Positions 35,208 to 44,910 of a stretch of DNA of 64,000 nucleotides are shown one piece after another. Each line of letters opens with the position of its first letter. Positions within the stretch are counted from its first letter, which is position 1. Source of the stretch: Paractinoplanes brasiliensis (lineage in GTDB: Bacteria; Actinomycetota; Actinomycetes; Mycobacteriales; Micromonosporaceae). The DNA lies in NCBI RefSeq assembly GCF_004362215.1, contig NZ_SNWR01000001.1, forward strand, positions 2,668,001-2,732,000, given 5' to 3'. The notes beneath the pieces were generated by a model, which was given only the letters and a program-made list of their open reading frames with translations, was not told where the DNA came from and made no database searches. A program made the translations under genes and the position numbers.

Positions 35208-36305
35208 TCCCGCCTCCGTGCAGAACTTGGCGAAGTCGGCGGTGCAGACCGCGTCCTTGGTCACGAAGCCGTCGGCGATGACGTCCTTGACGGTCTCCTT
35301 GGTGATCGACTGCGGGTCGAGCAGCACCGAGGGGACGTCGGCGCCCGACTCCGGGTCCTTGGTGGTGCCGGTGGCCGTGGTCGGCTTCTGCTTCTTGGCC
35401 AGGGCAACCGCGAGCTCGGCGGCCGCGTCCGCCTCCTTCTTGATCGCCTTGTAGACCGTCATGCACTGGTCGCCGGCGAGGATGTTCTGCAGGCCCTGAA
35501 CGGTGGCGTCCTGGCCGGTCACCGGGACCTGGCCGTTCAGCTTGTTCTTCTTCAGCACGGTGATGGCCGCGTTGCCGAGGCCGTCGTTCGCCGCGAGAAC
35601 GCCCTTGATGTTCTTGTTCGACGTCAGCATCTGCTCGAAGATCGTGGCGGCCTGCGCGTTGTCCCAGTCCGGAACGTCCTGGTTCGGGCCCTTCTGGAAG
35701 GTGCCGTCGGCGTACTTGGGGTCAAGCACGCCGTCGTAACCCTCGGCGAACAGGGTGGCGTTGTTGTCGGTCGGCGAGCCGTTGAGCTCGGCCACGACCG
35801 GCTTGACGTACTTCTTGTCCTCGAGGCACTTGACCAGGCCCTCGCCCTGCAGCTTGCCGACCTTCACGTTGTCGAAGGACACGTAGTAGTCGGCGCCGCC
35901 GCTCAGGGTCAGACGGTCGTAGTCGATCGTCGCGATACCGGCCTTCTTGGCCTTCTCGAGGACGGCCTTACCGGTGCCGGAGTCGAGGTTGACGATCATG
36001 AGGACCGCGACGCCGCTCGAGATCATGCCGTCGGCGATGGTCTGGAACTGCGTCTTGTCGCCCTGCGCGTTCTGAATCTCGACCGGAACGCCGGCCGCGT
36101 CGAACGCCGCCTTCAGGAACTTCGGGTCGTCGGTGCCCCAGCGCTGCGAGCTCTTGGTGTCGGGCAGGATGATGCCGACCTTGCCGGCGGCGGTGCTGCC
36201 GCCGCCCGAGCTGCCGGAGTCGCTGCCACTGTCGTCGCCACAGGCGGCGATGCTGCCGGTCGCCAGGAGGCTGACCGCGGCAAGGGCGAACATTCCCTTA
36301 CGCAT
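35199..36305 (-). CDS. Sugar ABC transporter substrate-binding lipoprotein (xylose/multiple-sugar type)
   Basis: A 368-residue receptor. The lipoprotein signal MRKGMFALAAVSLLATGSIA ends at a Cys before GDDSGSDSG, followed by a Ser/Gly linker. The periplasmic_binding_4 fold shows VGIILPDTKSSQRW, the hinge segment VLAANDGLGNAAITVLKKN and VTGQDATVQGLQNILAGDQ, as in XylF/ChvE-like proteins. I choose ATG 36305, with AAAGGA upstream, over an in-frame ATG 36 bases earlier. First gene of the four-gene leftward sugar operon. Confidence 0.93.
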   Translation of the reverse strand: MRKGMFALAAVSLLATGSIAACGDDSGSDSGSSGGGSTAAGKVGIILPDTKSSQRWGTDDPKFLKAAFDAAGVPVEIQNAQGDKTQFQTIADGMISSGVAVLMIVNLDSGTGKAVLEKAKKAGIATIDYDRLTLSGGADYYVSFDNVKVGKLQGEGLVKCLEDKKYVKPVVAELNGSPTDNNATLFAEGYDGVLDPKYADGTFQKGPNQDVPDWDNAQAATIFEQMLTSNKNIKGVLAANDGLGNAAITVLKKNKLNGQVPVTGQDATVQGLQNILAGDQCMTVYKAIKKEADAAAELAVALAKKQKPTTATGTTKDPESGADVPSVLLDPQSITKETVKDVIADGFVTKDAVCTADFAKFCTEAGIS

Positions 36306-36681
36306 TCCTAGTAGTCCTTTCGGGTAAATCCGGGCCTTCATCGGATTCGATGGTGTGCGCTGCGGGAGTGTCGCTCCCCGAGACGCCGAATGATCAAAGT
36401 GATCAGGAGCTAGTTTGTTGTGCCCGGCAACGTATTCCTGTTGCGGCCGGATACACAAGCCGTGCCGCCAGCCGATCTCGTAACCCGGCATAACAATCCG
36501 GCAACACGGCAGTGATAGAAGGCGTACGGCCCTGGCAACGGCCCACCAAGCGCTCTCCATCGATCGCTGACATGACTCACGATGTGACGCTAAGTCAGGT
36601 CGCTGCCCGAATCGCCCCGTTCTAGAGATAAAGATCCCCCACGCGCGTAACGTTGTCGTAACGGCTCGCGATCGCCGGGGC
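36306..36681. other. 376-bp gene-free region upstream of the sugar operon
   Basis: Holds the leader and presumed promoter of the leftward sugar-import operon. I see a small GGGAG/CTCCC hairpin at 36364-36378 and a TGATCA-N3-TGATCA repeat at 36391. No convincing -35/-10 pair and no ORF that looks coding is present. Confidence 0.6.
36391..36405. promoter_or_regulatory. Candidate ROK-regulator operator TGATCA-N3-TGATCA
   Basis: TGATCAAAGTGATCA consists of two self-complementary TGATCA hexamers three bases apart, 86 bases upstream of the binding-protein start. A dimeric winged-helix repressor could bind here. Function is inferred from position and symmetry only. Confidence 0.4.
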
Positions 36682-37167
36682 TTATGTCCGGATTGTCGCC
36701 GTAACCGCTTCCGTGAGGCGGATGAGATCACCCGGCGCCAAGGCCACCTGAAAACCACGGCGTCCGGCCGAGACGTACATCCGGTCGAGATCGAGCGCCG
36801 AGTCGTCGACCACCGTGGGCAGTTTCCGGCGCTGCCCGAGCGGACTGATCCCCCCGCGTACGTAGCCACTGCTGCGCTCGGCGGCGGCGCGATCGGCCAG
36901 GTTTGCCCGTTTGCCCCCGGCGGCGTGCGCGAGCGCCTTGAGATCCAGGTCGCCGGTCACCGGCACGACGCCCACCACGAGGCCGCCGTCGACCTCGGCG
37001 ATCAGCGTCTTGAAGACCCGCTCGGCCCCGACCCCGAGAGCCTCGGCCACGAGCGCGCCGTAGTTCGGCGAGTCGGGCGAGACCTCGTACGGGTGCAGGG
37101 TGTGCTCGACCCTCTGTGCGGTGAGCAGCGCGGTGGCCGGGGTGCCGGCCGCGGCCTTCTTAGCCAT
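36682..37167 (-). CDS. ybaK: Cys-tRNA(Pro)/Cys-tRNA(Cys) deacylase, YbaK family
   Basis: A 161-residue editing enzyme that hydrolyses mischarged Cys-tRNA(Pro). The YbaK/EbsC fold shows VFKTLIAEVDGGLVVGVVPV with the key Lys, KRANLADRAAAERSSGYVRGGISPLGQ and a final FQVALAPGDLIRLTEA block. It is encoded 10 bp after the methyltransferase gene and read in the same direction, likely one transcript. Confidence 0.93.
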   Translation of the reverse strand: MAKKAAAGTPATALLTAQRVEHTLHPYEVSPDSPNYGALVAEALGVGAERVFKTLIAEVDGGLVVGVVPVTGDLDLKALAHAAGGKRANLADRAAAERSSGYVRGGISPLGQRRKLPTVVDDSALDLDRMYVSAGRRGFQVALAPGDLIRLTEAVTATIRT

Positions 37168-37177
37168 GGCGCGCAGG

Positions 37178-38488
37178 CTACCGGCACAGGAGCACAGTCG
37201 GCGCGCCCATTACCCGGGTCAGCACCATCGAGGCCGATTCCGGGCCGGAGAGGCGCAGATCGCGACGCAGTTGCTCCGGTTCCAGGGCCGAGCCGCGCTT
37301 ACGGATCTCCAGCCGTCCCACGCCACGCTCCCGCAGCAGCGCGCGCACCCGCTTCAGCGAGAAGCCCAGCACATCCGTGACCTCCAACCTCCGCCCGTAC
37401 GGGGTCACGTGCGGCTCGTCGGTGTAGACGTACGCGATGTCGGGGTCGGCCAGGCGGCCGTTCACGATCTCGGCGAACTCGGCCACCAGGTGCGACCGCA
37501 CCACGGCCGGATCGGGGTCGTAGAGATACGCCCCGACGGGCCCGACGGGCGCCTTGCGTGTCCCGCTGCCGGTCAGCTCGGCTCCCCCGCCCGCGTCTTC
37601 CCGCTCCGCACCCTCCCCCCGTACGCCGTACCCGCTCTTTTCGTCCGTACCCTCCCCGGGCGCGCTGTTCCGCTCACCGCTCTTTTCGCCCGCGCCCCGA
37701 CCCGGCTCGCCCTTCGCGGGCAGCAGCGTCGCGCGGCGGGGGGCCTCGGCCAGCGGGCCGCACCAGAACGCGGCCTCGACCAGATCGCCCCCGACGCTCA
37801 CCCACTCCCCCTCGGCTCCGGGCGGCAGCAGCTCGTGGTCGATCCCCGGAGCCAGCTTGAGCACCGTCCGCGGCACCCGCTCGGGCAGCCCGGCGACGAA
37901 GTCCCACGGCGGCGAATAGGACCGGGGGTCGAACACCCGGCCACGACCGGCCCGGCGGCGGGCCGGATCCGCGAAGACCGCGTCGTACCCCTCCACCGCG
38001 ACCGTGGTGGCGTCGGCACACTCGACCTTGATCATCTGGTCGAGCCCCAGGGCGGCCACGTTGGCCGCAGCGGTCTCGGCGGTGACCGGGTCGGCATCGA
38101 CCGCGTACACCTCGATCCCGGCGCGGGCGGCGGCGATCGCGTCGGAACCGAGCCCGCAGCCGAGATCGGCCAGGGTCCGCACCCCGGCCGCGGCCAGCCG
38201 GGCCGCCCGCCGCCGCGACACGACCGACCGGGTCGCCTGCTCCAGACCCGCCCGGGTGAAGAACATCAACTCCGCGTCCGGGCCGAATTTCGCGGCCGCC
38301 CTGCGGCGCAGATCGACCTGCGTCAGCGCCGCGGCGGCCAGGGCGGGCGGCACCCCGCGCGAGCGCAGCGCCGAGGCGGCGGCGAGCGGGTCCCCGGCGG
38401 CGATCTCGCTCGCCATGGCCAGGGCGTTCACCCCTTCGGGCGTACGCAACGAGGTGGTCGGCTCGGCAGTCACCCGGGCATTGTCCAC
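37178..38488 (-). CDS. THUMP-like class I SAM-dependent methyltransferase
   Basis: A 436-residue predicted RNA or small-molecule methyltransferase. Residues 1-85 are helical. The SAM loop is TLADLGCGLGSDAIAAARAG, followed by VYAVDADP and the catalytic-type motif FADPARRR. The C-terminal 100 residues form the THUMP-like domain ending RVMGAPTVLLCR. Between them lies a low-complexity insert of about 55 residues rich in Gly, Glu, Lys and Ser (EKSGERN, DEKSGYG) that looks like a lineage-specific addition. The gene is divergent from groES across the CIRCE promoter. Confidence 0.88.
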   Translation of the reverse strand: MDNARVTAEPTTSLRTPEGVNALAMASEIAAGDPLAAASALRSRGVPPALAAAALTQVDLRRRAAAKFGPDAELMFFTRAGLEQATRSVVSRRRAARLAAAGVRTLADLGCGLGSDAIAAARAGIEVYAVDADPVTAETAAANVAALGLDQMIKVECADATTVAVEGYDAVFADPARRRAGRGRVFDPRSYSPPWDFVAGLPERVPRTVLKLAPGIDHELLPPGAEGEWVSVGGDLVEAAFWCGPLAEAPRRATLLPAKGEPGRGAGEKSGERNSAPGEGTDEKSGYGVRGEGAEREDAGGGAELTGSGTRKAPVGPVGAYLYDPDPAVVRSHLVAEFAEIVNGRLADPDIAYVYTDEPHVTPYGRRLEVTDVLGFSLKRVRALLRERGVGRLEIRKRGSALEPEQLRRDLRLSGPESASMVLTRVMGAPTVLLCR

Positions 38489-38501
38489 GGCCCGACTTCA
38501 C

Positions 38502-38528
38502 CTAGCACTCTGGTTGACGGAGTGCTAG
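38502..38528. promoter_or_regulatory. CIRCE element 1 (HrcA operator)
   Basis: CTAGCACTC-N9-GAGTGCTAG with the exact 9-base spacer of CIRCE, differing from TTAGCACTC/GAGTGCTAA only at the outermost bases. It overlaps the -35 box of the groES promoter, so bound HrcA would block transcription. Confidence 0.95.
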
Positions 38529-38542
38529 TTCCGGCCTAATCT
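38514..38542 (+). promoter_or_regulatory. groES-groEL1 promoter
   Basis: -35 TTGACG (38514-38519), a 17-base spacer and -10 TAATCT (38537-38542), a good vegetative-type promoter. The -35 lies inside CIRCE 1 and the -10 is just before CIRCE 2. Confidence 0.8.
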
Positions 38543-38546
38543 CCGA

Positions 38547-38573
38547 TTAGCACTCTCAACATGAGGGTGCCAG
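38547..38573. promoter_or_regulatory. CIRCE element 2 (degenerate right half)
   Basis: A perfect left half TTAGCACTC, 9 bases, then GGGTGCCAG, which keeps 6 of 9 bases of GAGTGCTAA. It lies just downstream of the -10 box, near the transcription start. Two CIRCE copies before groES are typical of actinobacteria. Confidence 0.85.
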
Positions 38574-38701
38574 CCGCGAGCCCATCCGGGCCCGCGGCTT
38601 GGCACCAGGCGGACCGGCACCCGCGACGACGGCCCCGCCCGGTGGCATGAGGCATCAGCCCGGCCAGATTCTCTGGTCGGCAAACCTGTACCCAGGAGGG
38701 T

Positions 38702-39016
38702 ATGCCCGTGACTACCGCGACCAAGGTTGCGATCAAGCCGCTCGAGGACCGCATCGTGGTCCAGGCGAACGAGGCTGAGACGACCACGGCGTCGGGCATC
38801 GTGATCCCCGACACCGCCAAGGAGAAGCCGCAGGAGGGCACCGTCCTCGCTGTCGGCCCCGGCCGCATCGACGACAAGGGCAACCGCATCCCGGTTGACG
38901 TCCAGGTCGGCGAGACGGTTCTTTACTCGAAGTACGGCGGCACCGAGGTCAAGTACGCCGGCGAGGAGTACCTGGTGCTCTCCGCCCGCGACGTCCTCGC
39001 GGTCATCGAGAAGTGA
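38702..39016 (+). CDS. groES: Co-chaperonin GroES
   Basis: A 104-residue heptameric lid of the chaperonin. GroES blocks are present: IKPLEDRIVVQANEAE (with the mobile loop after it), GTVLAVGPGR and VLYSKYGGTEVKYAGEEYL. AGGAGGGT directly precedes the ATG. It is followed after 71 bp by groEL1 and controlled by the two CIRCE elements. Confidence 0.98.
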   Translation: MPVTTATKVAIKPLEDRIVVQANEAETTTASGIVIPDTAKEKPQEGTVLAVGPGRIDDKGNRIPVDVQVGETVLYSKYGGTEVKYAGEEYLVLSARDVLAVIEK

Positions 39017-39087
39017 CCTACTGACAGTGCTGACCGCCCTGGCTCGTTGTTGACGGGCCAGGGCGTTGGTGCGTGAAGGGACCACAT

Positions 39088-40737
<1,650 letters not shown>

Positions 40738-40752
40738 TCCACGGCAGCACCG

Positions 40753-40782
40753 AAAGGCGCGTCCCCCGGGGGCGCGCCTTTT
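40753..40782 (+). terminator. Rho-independent terminator of groES-groEL1
   Basis: AAAGGCGCG and its complement enclose a CCCCC/GGGGG core, and the stem runs into TTTT on the rightward strand. Confidence 0.92.
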
Positions 40783-40829
40783 CGCATTCGTCCGTTCCGG
40801 GGGTCGCGTGGCGGCGGTAGAGTGCGGCC

Positions 40830-41126
40830 GTGGAAATCCGGGCTTCCGACGAAGATCGCGAGCGCACGGTCGCCGACCTCGAACGGCACGCGGGCGCGGG
40901 ACGCCTCACGCTCGACGAGTTCGCCGAGCGCGCCAAGCTGGCCCACGGCGCGCGCACCCTCGACGAGTTGGCCGCCGTCGTCCACGACCTGCCCGCCGAC
41001 GCTCAGCCGGCCGGATCAGTCGCCGCCCAGCCCGAGGAGCCCAGCCGCGACCTGCTCATCCTCTTCGCCGTCGCCGCCGCCACCCTCGTGCTGCTCGGCT
41101 TCTTCATCGCCCTGATCCGCTCCTGA
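40830..41126 (+). CDS. DUF1707 SHOCT-like membrane protein
   Basis: A 98-residue protein starting at GTG 40830. The N-terminal DUF1707 domain (IRASDEDRERTVADLERHAG, then RLTLDEFAERAKLAHGARTLDEL) is followed by a single C-terminal membrane helix (LLILFAVAAATLVLLGFFIAL). This family is common in actinobacteria, of unknown function, and often co-occurs with PspC proteins. It stands alone, with its stop 6 bp from the convergent ABC gene. Confidence 0.88.
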   Translation: MEIRASDEDRERTVADLERHAGAGRLTLDEFAERAKLAHGARTLDELAAVVHDLPADAQPAGSVAAQPEEPSRDLLILFAVAAATLVLLGFFIALIRS

Positions 41127-41132
41127 CCCACG

Positions 41133-42908
41133 TCAGCGGGCCGCGGCCGGCTCGCCCGGGTCGGGGATGCGTTCGCCGTGCCAGGAGCGCCACAGGGCCG
41201 CGTACGGGCCGTTGGCCGCGACCAGCTCGTCGTGCGAGCCCAGCTCGGTGATCCGGCCGTCCTCGACCACGGCCACCCGGTCGGCGTCGTGGGCCGAGAA
41301 CAGCCGGTGCGCGATCGCCACCACCGTACGGCCGTGCAGCACAGCAGCCAGCGACCGTTCGAGGTCGCGCGCCGCCCGCGGGTCGAGCAGCGACGTCGCC
41401 TCGTCGAGCACCAGCGTGTGCGGGTCGGCCAGCACCAGCCGGGCCAGCGCCAGCTGCTGGGCCTGCGCCGCCGTCAGCGGATGGCCACCCGCCCCGACCA
41501 CGGTCTCCAGCCCCTCGGGCAGCGCCCGGACCCACTCCAGCGCGTGCACCGCCGCCAGCGCCGCCCGTACGTCCACCTCCGCCGCGCCCGGCCGCACCAT
41601 GGCGATGTTGTCGCGGACCGAGCCGATGAAGACGTGATGTTCCTGGGTCACCAGCGCCACCTCGGTGCGCAGCCGGTCGAGCGGCAGGTCGTGCAGCGGC
41701 ACTCCGCCCACCGTGATCGTGCCGCCGGTCGGCTCGTGCACCCCGGCCAGCAACCGGCCCAGCGTCGACTTGCCCGCGCCCGACGGCCCGACGACTGCCA
41801 GCCGCTCCCCCGGCTCCAGGGTCAGGTTGAGGCCGTGCAGCACCTCACGGCCGGGCACGTAGGAGAAGCGCACATCACGCACCTCGATACGGGAACCGTC
41901 GGGCTCGGCCGCCGCCACGGCCGGCGGCTCCTCATCGGTCGCCACCCCCAGCAGCCGGGCCAGCGAAGCCGCGCCGACCTGCACCTCGTCGAGCCAGCCG
42001 AGCAGCCGGTCGAGCGGGTCGATCAGCAACTGCACGTAGATGACCGCCGCGGTGAGCTGCCCCAGCGACACCGTGCCGCGCAGATAGAGCCAGCCGCCCA
42101 CCAGCAGCGTCGCGACCACGGGCAGCACATAGCTCACCTCGATGACCGGGAACCACACCGTACGGAGGAAGAGGGTGTATTTCTCGGCGATCCAGGAGTG
42201 GCGCAGGTCGGCGTCGGACCGTTCGATCCGTTGCTGCCGGCGGCGTAGCGCGTCCACCGTCCGCGCACCCTCGACCGTCTCTGCCAGGCCGTCGGTCACT
42301 GTGGAATAGGCCGCGTTCTCACGCAGATATCCCGCCGGAGCTCGGCGCAGATACCACCGGGTGCCGACCACGATGATCGGCACGGCGACGAACAACGGCA
42401 GCGCCAGCAGCGGTCCGGTGAGGACAAGAGCGCCGATCACCAGTGCCACCGTGATCAGGGCGATCACCGTCTCGGGCACCGCGAGGCGGACACAACGGGA
42501 CAGGGCGTCGACGTCCCGGGTGGTACGGGTCAGCAGGTCTCCGGACCCCGCGCGTTCCACCGTGGACAGCGGCAGCGCGAGCACCCGATCGACGAACTCC
42601 TCCCGGAGACTCGCCAGCACCCGTTCGCCGAACCGCGCCGACGCCAGGTATGCGAACCGGATGAGAATCGCCTGCAGCACCACAAACCCGGCGATGGCCG
42701 CGGCCAGCCGGTCGATGACGCCGACGCCCTCGCCGTGCCGGATCGCCTCGACCAGATCACCCAGCAACCGGGGTCCGACGAGACCGGCCACGGCGGCGAG
42801 CACATGCAGCCCGAGCGTCAGGCCGAGGGCTCGCGGATAGCGGCGCATCAGGTCACGGGCGTACCGCCGGACCTGCGCGCTGTCGGCGACCGGCAGCAGA
42901 CTGCTCAC
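41133..42908 (-). CDS. ABC exporter half-transporter with intact Walker motifs and degenerate signature
   Basis: A 591-residue type IV ABC exporter subunit (six-helix membrane domain plus ATPase). Walker A GPSGAGKST is near residue 375 and Walker B LVLDEATSLLD near 500, both intact, but the signature that should read LSGGQ is LTAAQAQQ. The H-loop His is present (IAHRL). The GTG start at 42908 overlaps the stop of the partner gene (GTGA). With the partner, whose defects are the opposite, it would form a heterodimer with one consensus and one degenerate ATP site. Export substrate unknown (lipid, drug or peptide). Confidence 0.92.
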   Translation of the reverse strand: MSSLLPVADSAQVRRYARDLMRRYPRALGLTLGLHVLAAVAGLVGPRLLGDLVEAIRHGEGVGVIDRLAAAIAGFVVLQAILIRFAYLASARFGERVLASLREEFVDRVLALPLSTVERAGSGDLLTRTTRDVDALSRCVRLAVPETVIALITVALVIGALVLTGPLLALPLFVAVPIIVVGTRWYLRRAPAGYLRENAAYSTVTDGLAETVEGARTVDALRRRQQRIERSDADLRHSWIAEKYTLFLRTVWFPVIEVSYVLPVVATLLVGGWLYLRGTVSLGQLTAAVIYVQLLIDPLDRLLGWLDEVQVGAASLARLLGVATDEEPPAVAAAEPDGSRIEVRDVRFSYVPGREVLHGLNLTLEPGERLAVVGPSGAGKSTLGRLLAGVHEPTGGTITVGGVPLHDLPLDRLRTEVALVTQEHHVFIGSVRDNIAMVRPGAAEVDVRAALAAVHALEWVRALPEGLETVVGAGGHPLTAAQAQQLALARLVLADPHTLVLDEATSLLDPRAARDLERSLAAVLHGRTVVAIAHRLFSAHDADRVAVVEDGRITELGSHDELVAANGPYAALWRSWHGERIPDPGEPAAAR

Positions 42909-44596
42909 GCGTCCTCCTCTCGCAACACCGTGCGGGCGTAGCGCGGCTCGTCGTCGAGCAGGGCACGATGGGTGCCGGACGCCACCGCCCGGCCCTGGTC
43001 GACGAAGATCACCCAGTCGACGCGGTCGAGCACGAGGGGGCTGGAGGTGCAGATCACCGTCGTGCGGCCGGCCCGGGTGGCCGCCAGCCGGTCGGCTATG
43101 CGGGCCTCGGTGTGGGCGTCGACCGCGCTCGTCGGCTCGACCAGGATCAGCGTCTCGGGGTCGGCCACCAGCGCCCGCGCCAGCCGCAACCGCTGCTGCT
43201 GGCCGCCGGAGAAGGTGCGGCCACGCTCGGCGACCTCGCTGTCGAGGCCGTCGGGCAGCGCCTCGACGATGTCGGTGGCGGCCGCCGTGTGCAGCGCCTC
43301 GGCCAGCCGGCCGTCGCCGCCCGGGTCGAGGTCGGCGCGCAGGGGACCGGTGAACAGGCGGGCGTCGTTGTCGGCGACCAGGATCCGCTCGCGGACGGTG
43401 GCCAGCTCGAACTCGCCGAGCGGCACCCCGTCGATCATCGCGCCGTCGGCGTACCGGCCGAGCCGGTCGGCGATCGCGGTGGCCTCGGCGGGCACGGTGG
43501 CGACGATCGCCGTTGTCCCGCCGGGAAGGATCGTCACGCCCGACGTCGGGTCGGTCAGCGGGCCGCGGAACCGGGCGGGGTTGACGGGGGAGGCGGGATC
43601 GGGCAGGTCTGTCCGCGAGCGCAGCATCGACACCACCCGGCGGGCCGAGACGTGGCCGCGGGTCAGCTTGTCGATCGCCTCGGTGAGCTGCCGCAACGGC
43701 ATGACCAGGAAGGCCGCGTACGCGTAGAAGGAGACCAGCTGCCCCACGGTGATCTGCCCGTCGAGCGCGAACCGGGCGCCCAGCCACGTGACCAGCACGA
43801 GGAAGCTGCCCGGCAGCAGCACCTGGGCCGCCTCGAGCAGCGACTCGACCCGAGCCGTCCGCACCCCGGCCTCCCGCAGCCGTTGCGAGTCCTCCCGATA
43901 GCGCTCGCCCATGACCGCCTCGCCGCCGATGCCCCGCAGCACCCGCAGGCCACCCACCAGATCGGCCGCGCGCCCGGTGAGCAGGCCCTGCTGCTCGCGG
44001 GAGGCCTGCTGACGGCGGTGCAGCGGGCGGATGAGCAGCCCGACGATCGCCATCAGCAGCGGCACGCCGAGCACCACGACCAGGCCGAGCTGCACCGACG
44101 TGGTGAGCAGGATGATCGACACGGCGACGACGGCGATCAGCGAGCCGGTGCCCCGGGCGGTGATGTCGATCGCGGCGCCGATCTGGCGGATGTCGGACGT
44201 TCCGATCGCCACCACCTCGCCGGTGTCGAGCCGCCGCGACAGCGCCGAGCCGAGCCGGCCCACCTGGCGCACGGTGACCTGGATGGTGGTGAACATGCCG
44301 CCCAGAAAGTTGACTACCGCGAACCGATGCCGGCTGACGCCGAAGACCGCCTGGCCGACGCCGGCCGCGAGCAGCGCCAGGCTCCACGTCAGCAACCCCG
44401 CACGGTCACCCCGGGTGGCGGCGTCGATCGCCTTGCCGACGATGGCGGGGACGAACGCCTGGCAGAGCATCCACAGCACGGCGAGCACGATCGCCGCATA
44501 CACCGGACGCCAGGCGCGGCGGATCAGCCAGCGGAGATATCGGACGGGTGAACGGTCGTCGGGGGTGCCGGGATCGGCATCGGGCAGCTTCTTCAT
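42905..44596 (-). CDS. ABC exporter half-transporter with degenerate Walker motifs and intact signature
   Basis: A 563-residue subunit with six membrane helices and an ATPase domain. The Walker A region reads IVATVPAEATAIADRL, lacking the GxxGxGKS/T loop. The signature FSGGQQQRLRLARAL (about residue 460) is perfect, while Walker B is LILVEPTSAVD with Val in place of the Asp. So this domain cannot bind ATP normally but can complete the active site of its partner. It starts at ATG 44596 and is first in the two-gene leftward operon. No dedicated regulator is adjacent. Confidence 0.9.
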   Translation of the reverse strand: MKKLPDADPGTPDDRSPVRYLRWLIRRAWRPVYAAIVLAVLWMLCQAFVPAIVGKAIDAATRGDRAGLLTWSLALLAAGVGQAVFGVSRHRFAVVNFLGGMFTTIQVTVRQVGRLGSALSRRLDTGEVVAIGTSDIRQIGAAIDITARGTGSLIAVVAVSIILLTTSVQLGLVVVLGVPLLMAIVGLLIRPLHRRQQASREQQGLLTGRAADLVGGLRVLRGIGGEAVMGERYREDSQRLREAGVRTARVESLLEAAQVLLPGSFLVLVTWLGARFALDGQITVGQLVSFYAYAAFLVMPLRQLTEAIDKLTRGHVSARRVVSMLRSRTDLPDPASPVNPARFRGPLTDPTSGVTILPGGTTAIVATVPAEATAIADRLGRYADGAMIDGVPLGEFELATVRERILVADNDARLFTGPLRADLDPGGDGRLAEALHTAAATDIVEALPDGLDSEVAERGRTFSGGQQQRLRLARALVADPETLILVEPTSAVDAHTEARIADRLAATRAGRTTVICTSSPLVLDRVDWVIFVDQGRAVASGTHRALLDDEPRYARTVLREEDA

Positions 44597-44646
44597 CGCA
44601 GGCCCGACGTTACGGCCGGGGTACGACGTTCGCGACGCGATTTTGC

Positions 44647-44901
44647 CTAGCGGTCGACCGGTGTGAAGTCCCACACGTGCGCGGCTCGGGCGATCAGGTG
44701 GGGCGGCGGCGCGGGCAGGCTTTCCGGGCTGTGCCGCCACTTGGTGATGACCACGATGCGGTTGTCGGTGGACGAGTAGACGTCGCTCGACACGTGCTGC
44801 GGCAGCACCTCGACCCGCGGCACGGCCACGTCGCACACCCACGACAGCAACTCGTCGAAGCCGCTGAGCGAGGCGCGTATCTCCCACATCCGCGCGATCA
44901 T
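44647..44901 (-). CDS. Small protein of unknown function downstream of tsaD
   Basis: An 84-residue protein (MIARMWEIRASLSGFDELLS start) encoded 9 bp after tsaD in the same direction. The pattern of alternating strand and helix with a central RIVVITKWRHSPES segment recalls a dimeric alpha/beta (ferredoxin-like, ABM-type) fold, but I do not recognise the family with confidence. Codon use looks coding, with GC-rich third positions. Confidence 0.72.
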   Translation of the reverse strand: MIARMWEIRASLSGFDELLSWVCDVAVPRVEVLPQHVSSDVYSSTDNRIVVITKWRHSPESLPAPPPHLIARAAHVWDFTPVDR

Positions 44902-44910
44902 GATGGCTTC

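Noticed and set aside
38481..38489. TTGTCCACG near the methyltransferase start as a DnaA box
   Set aside because: Only 8 of 9 bases match and it lies over the first codons of a gene, unlike the perfect pair at 52747/52765.
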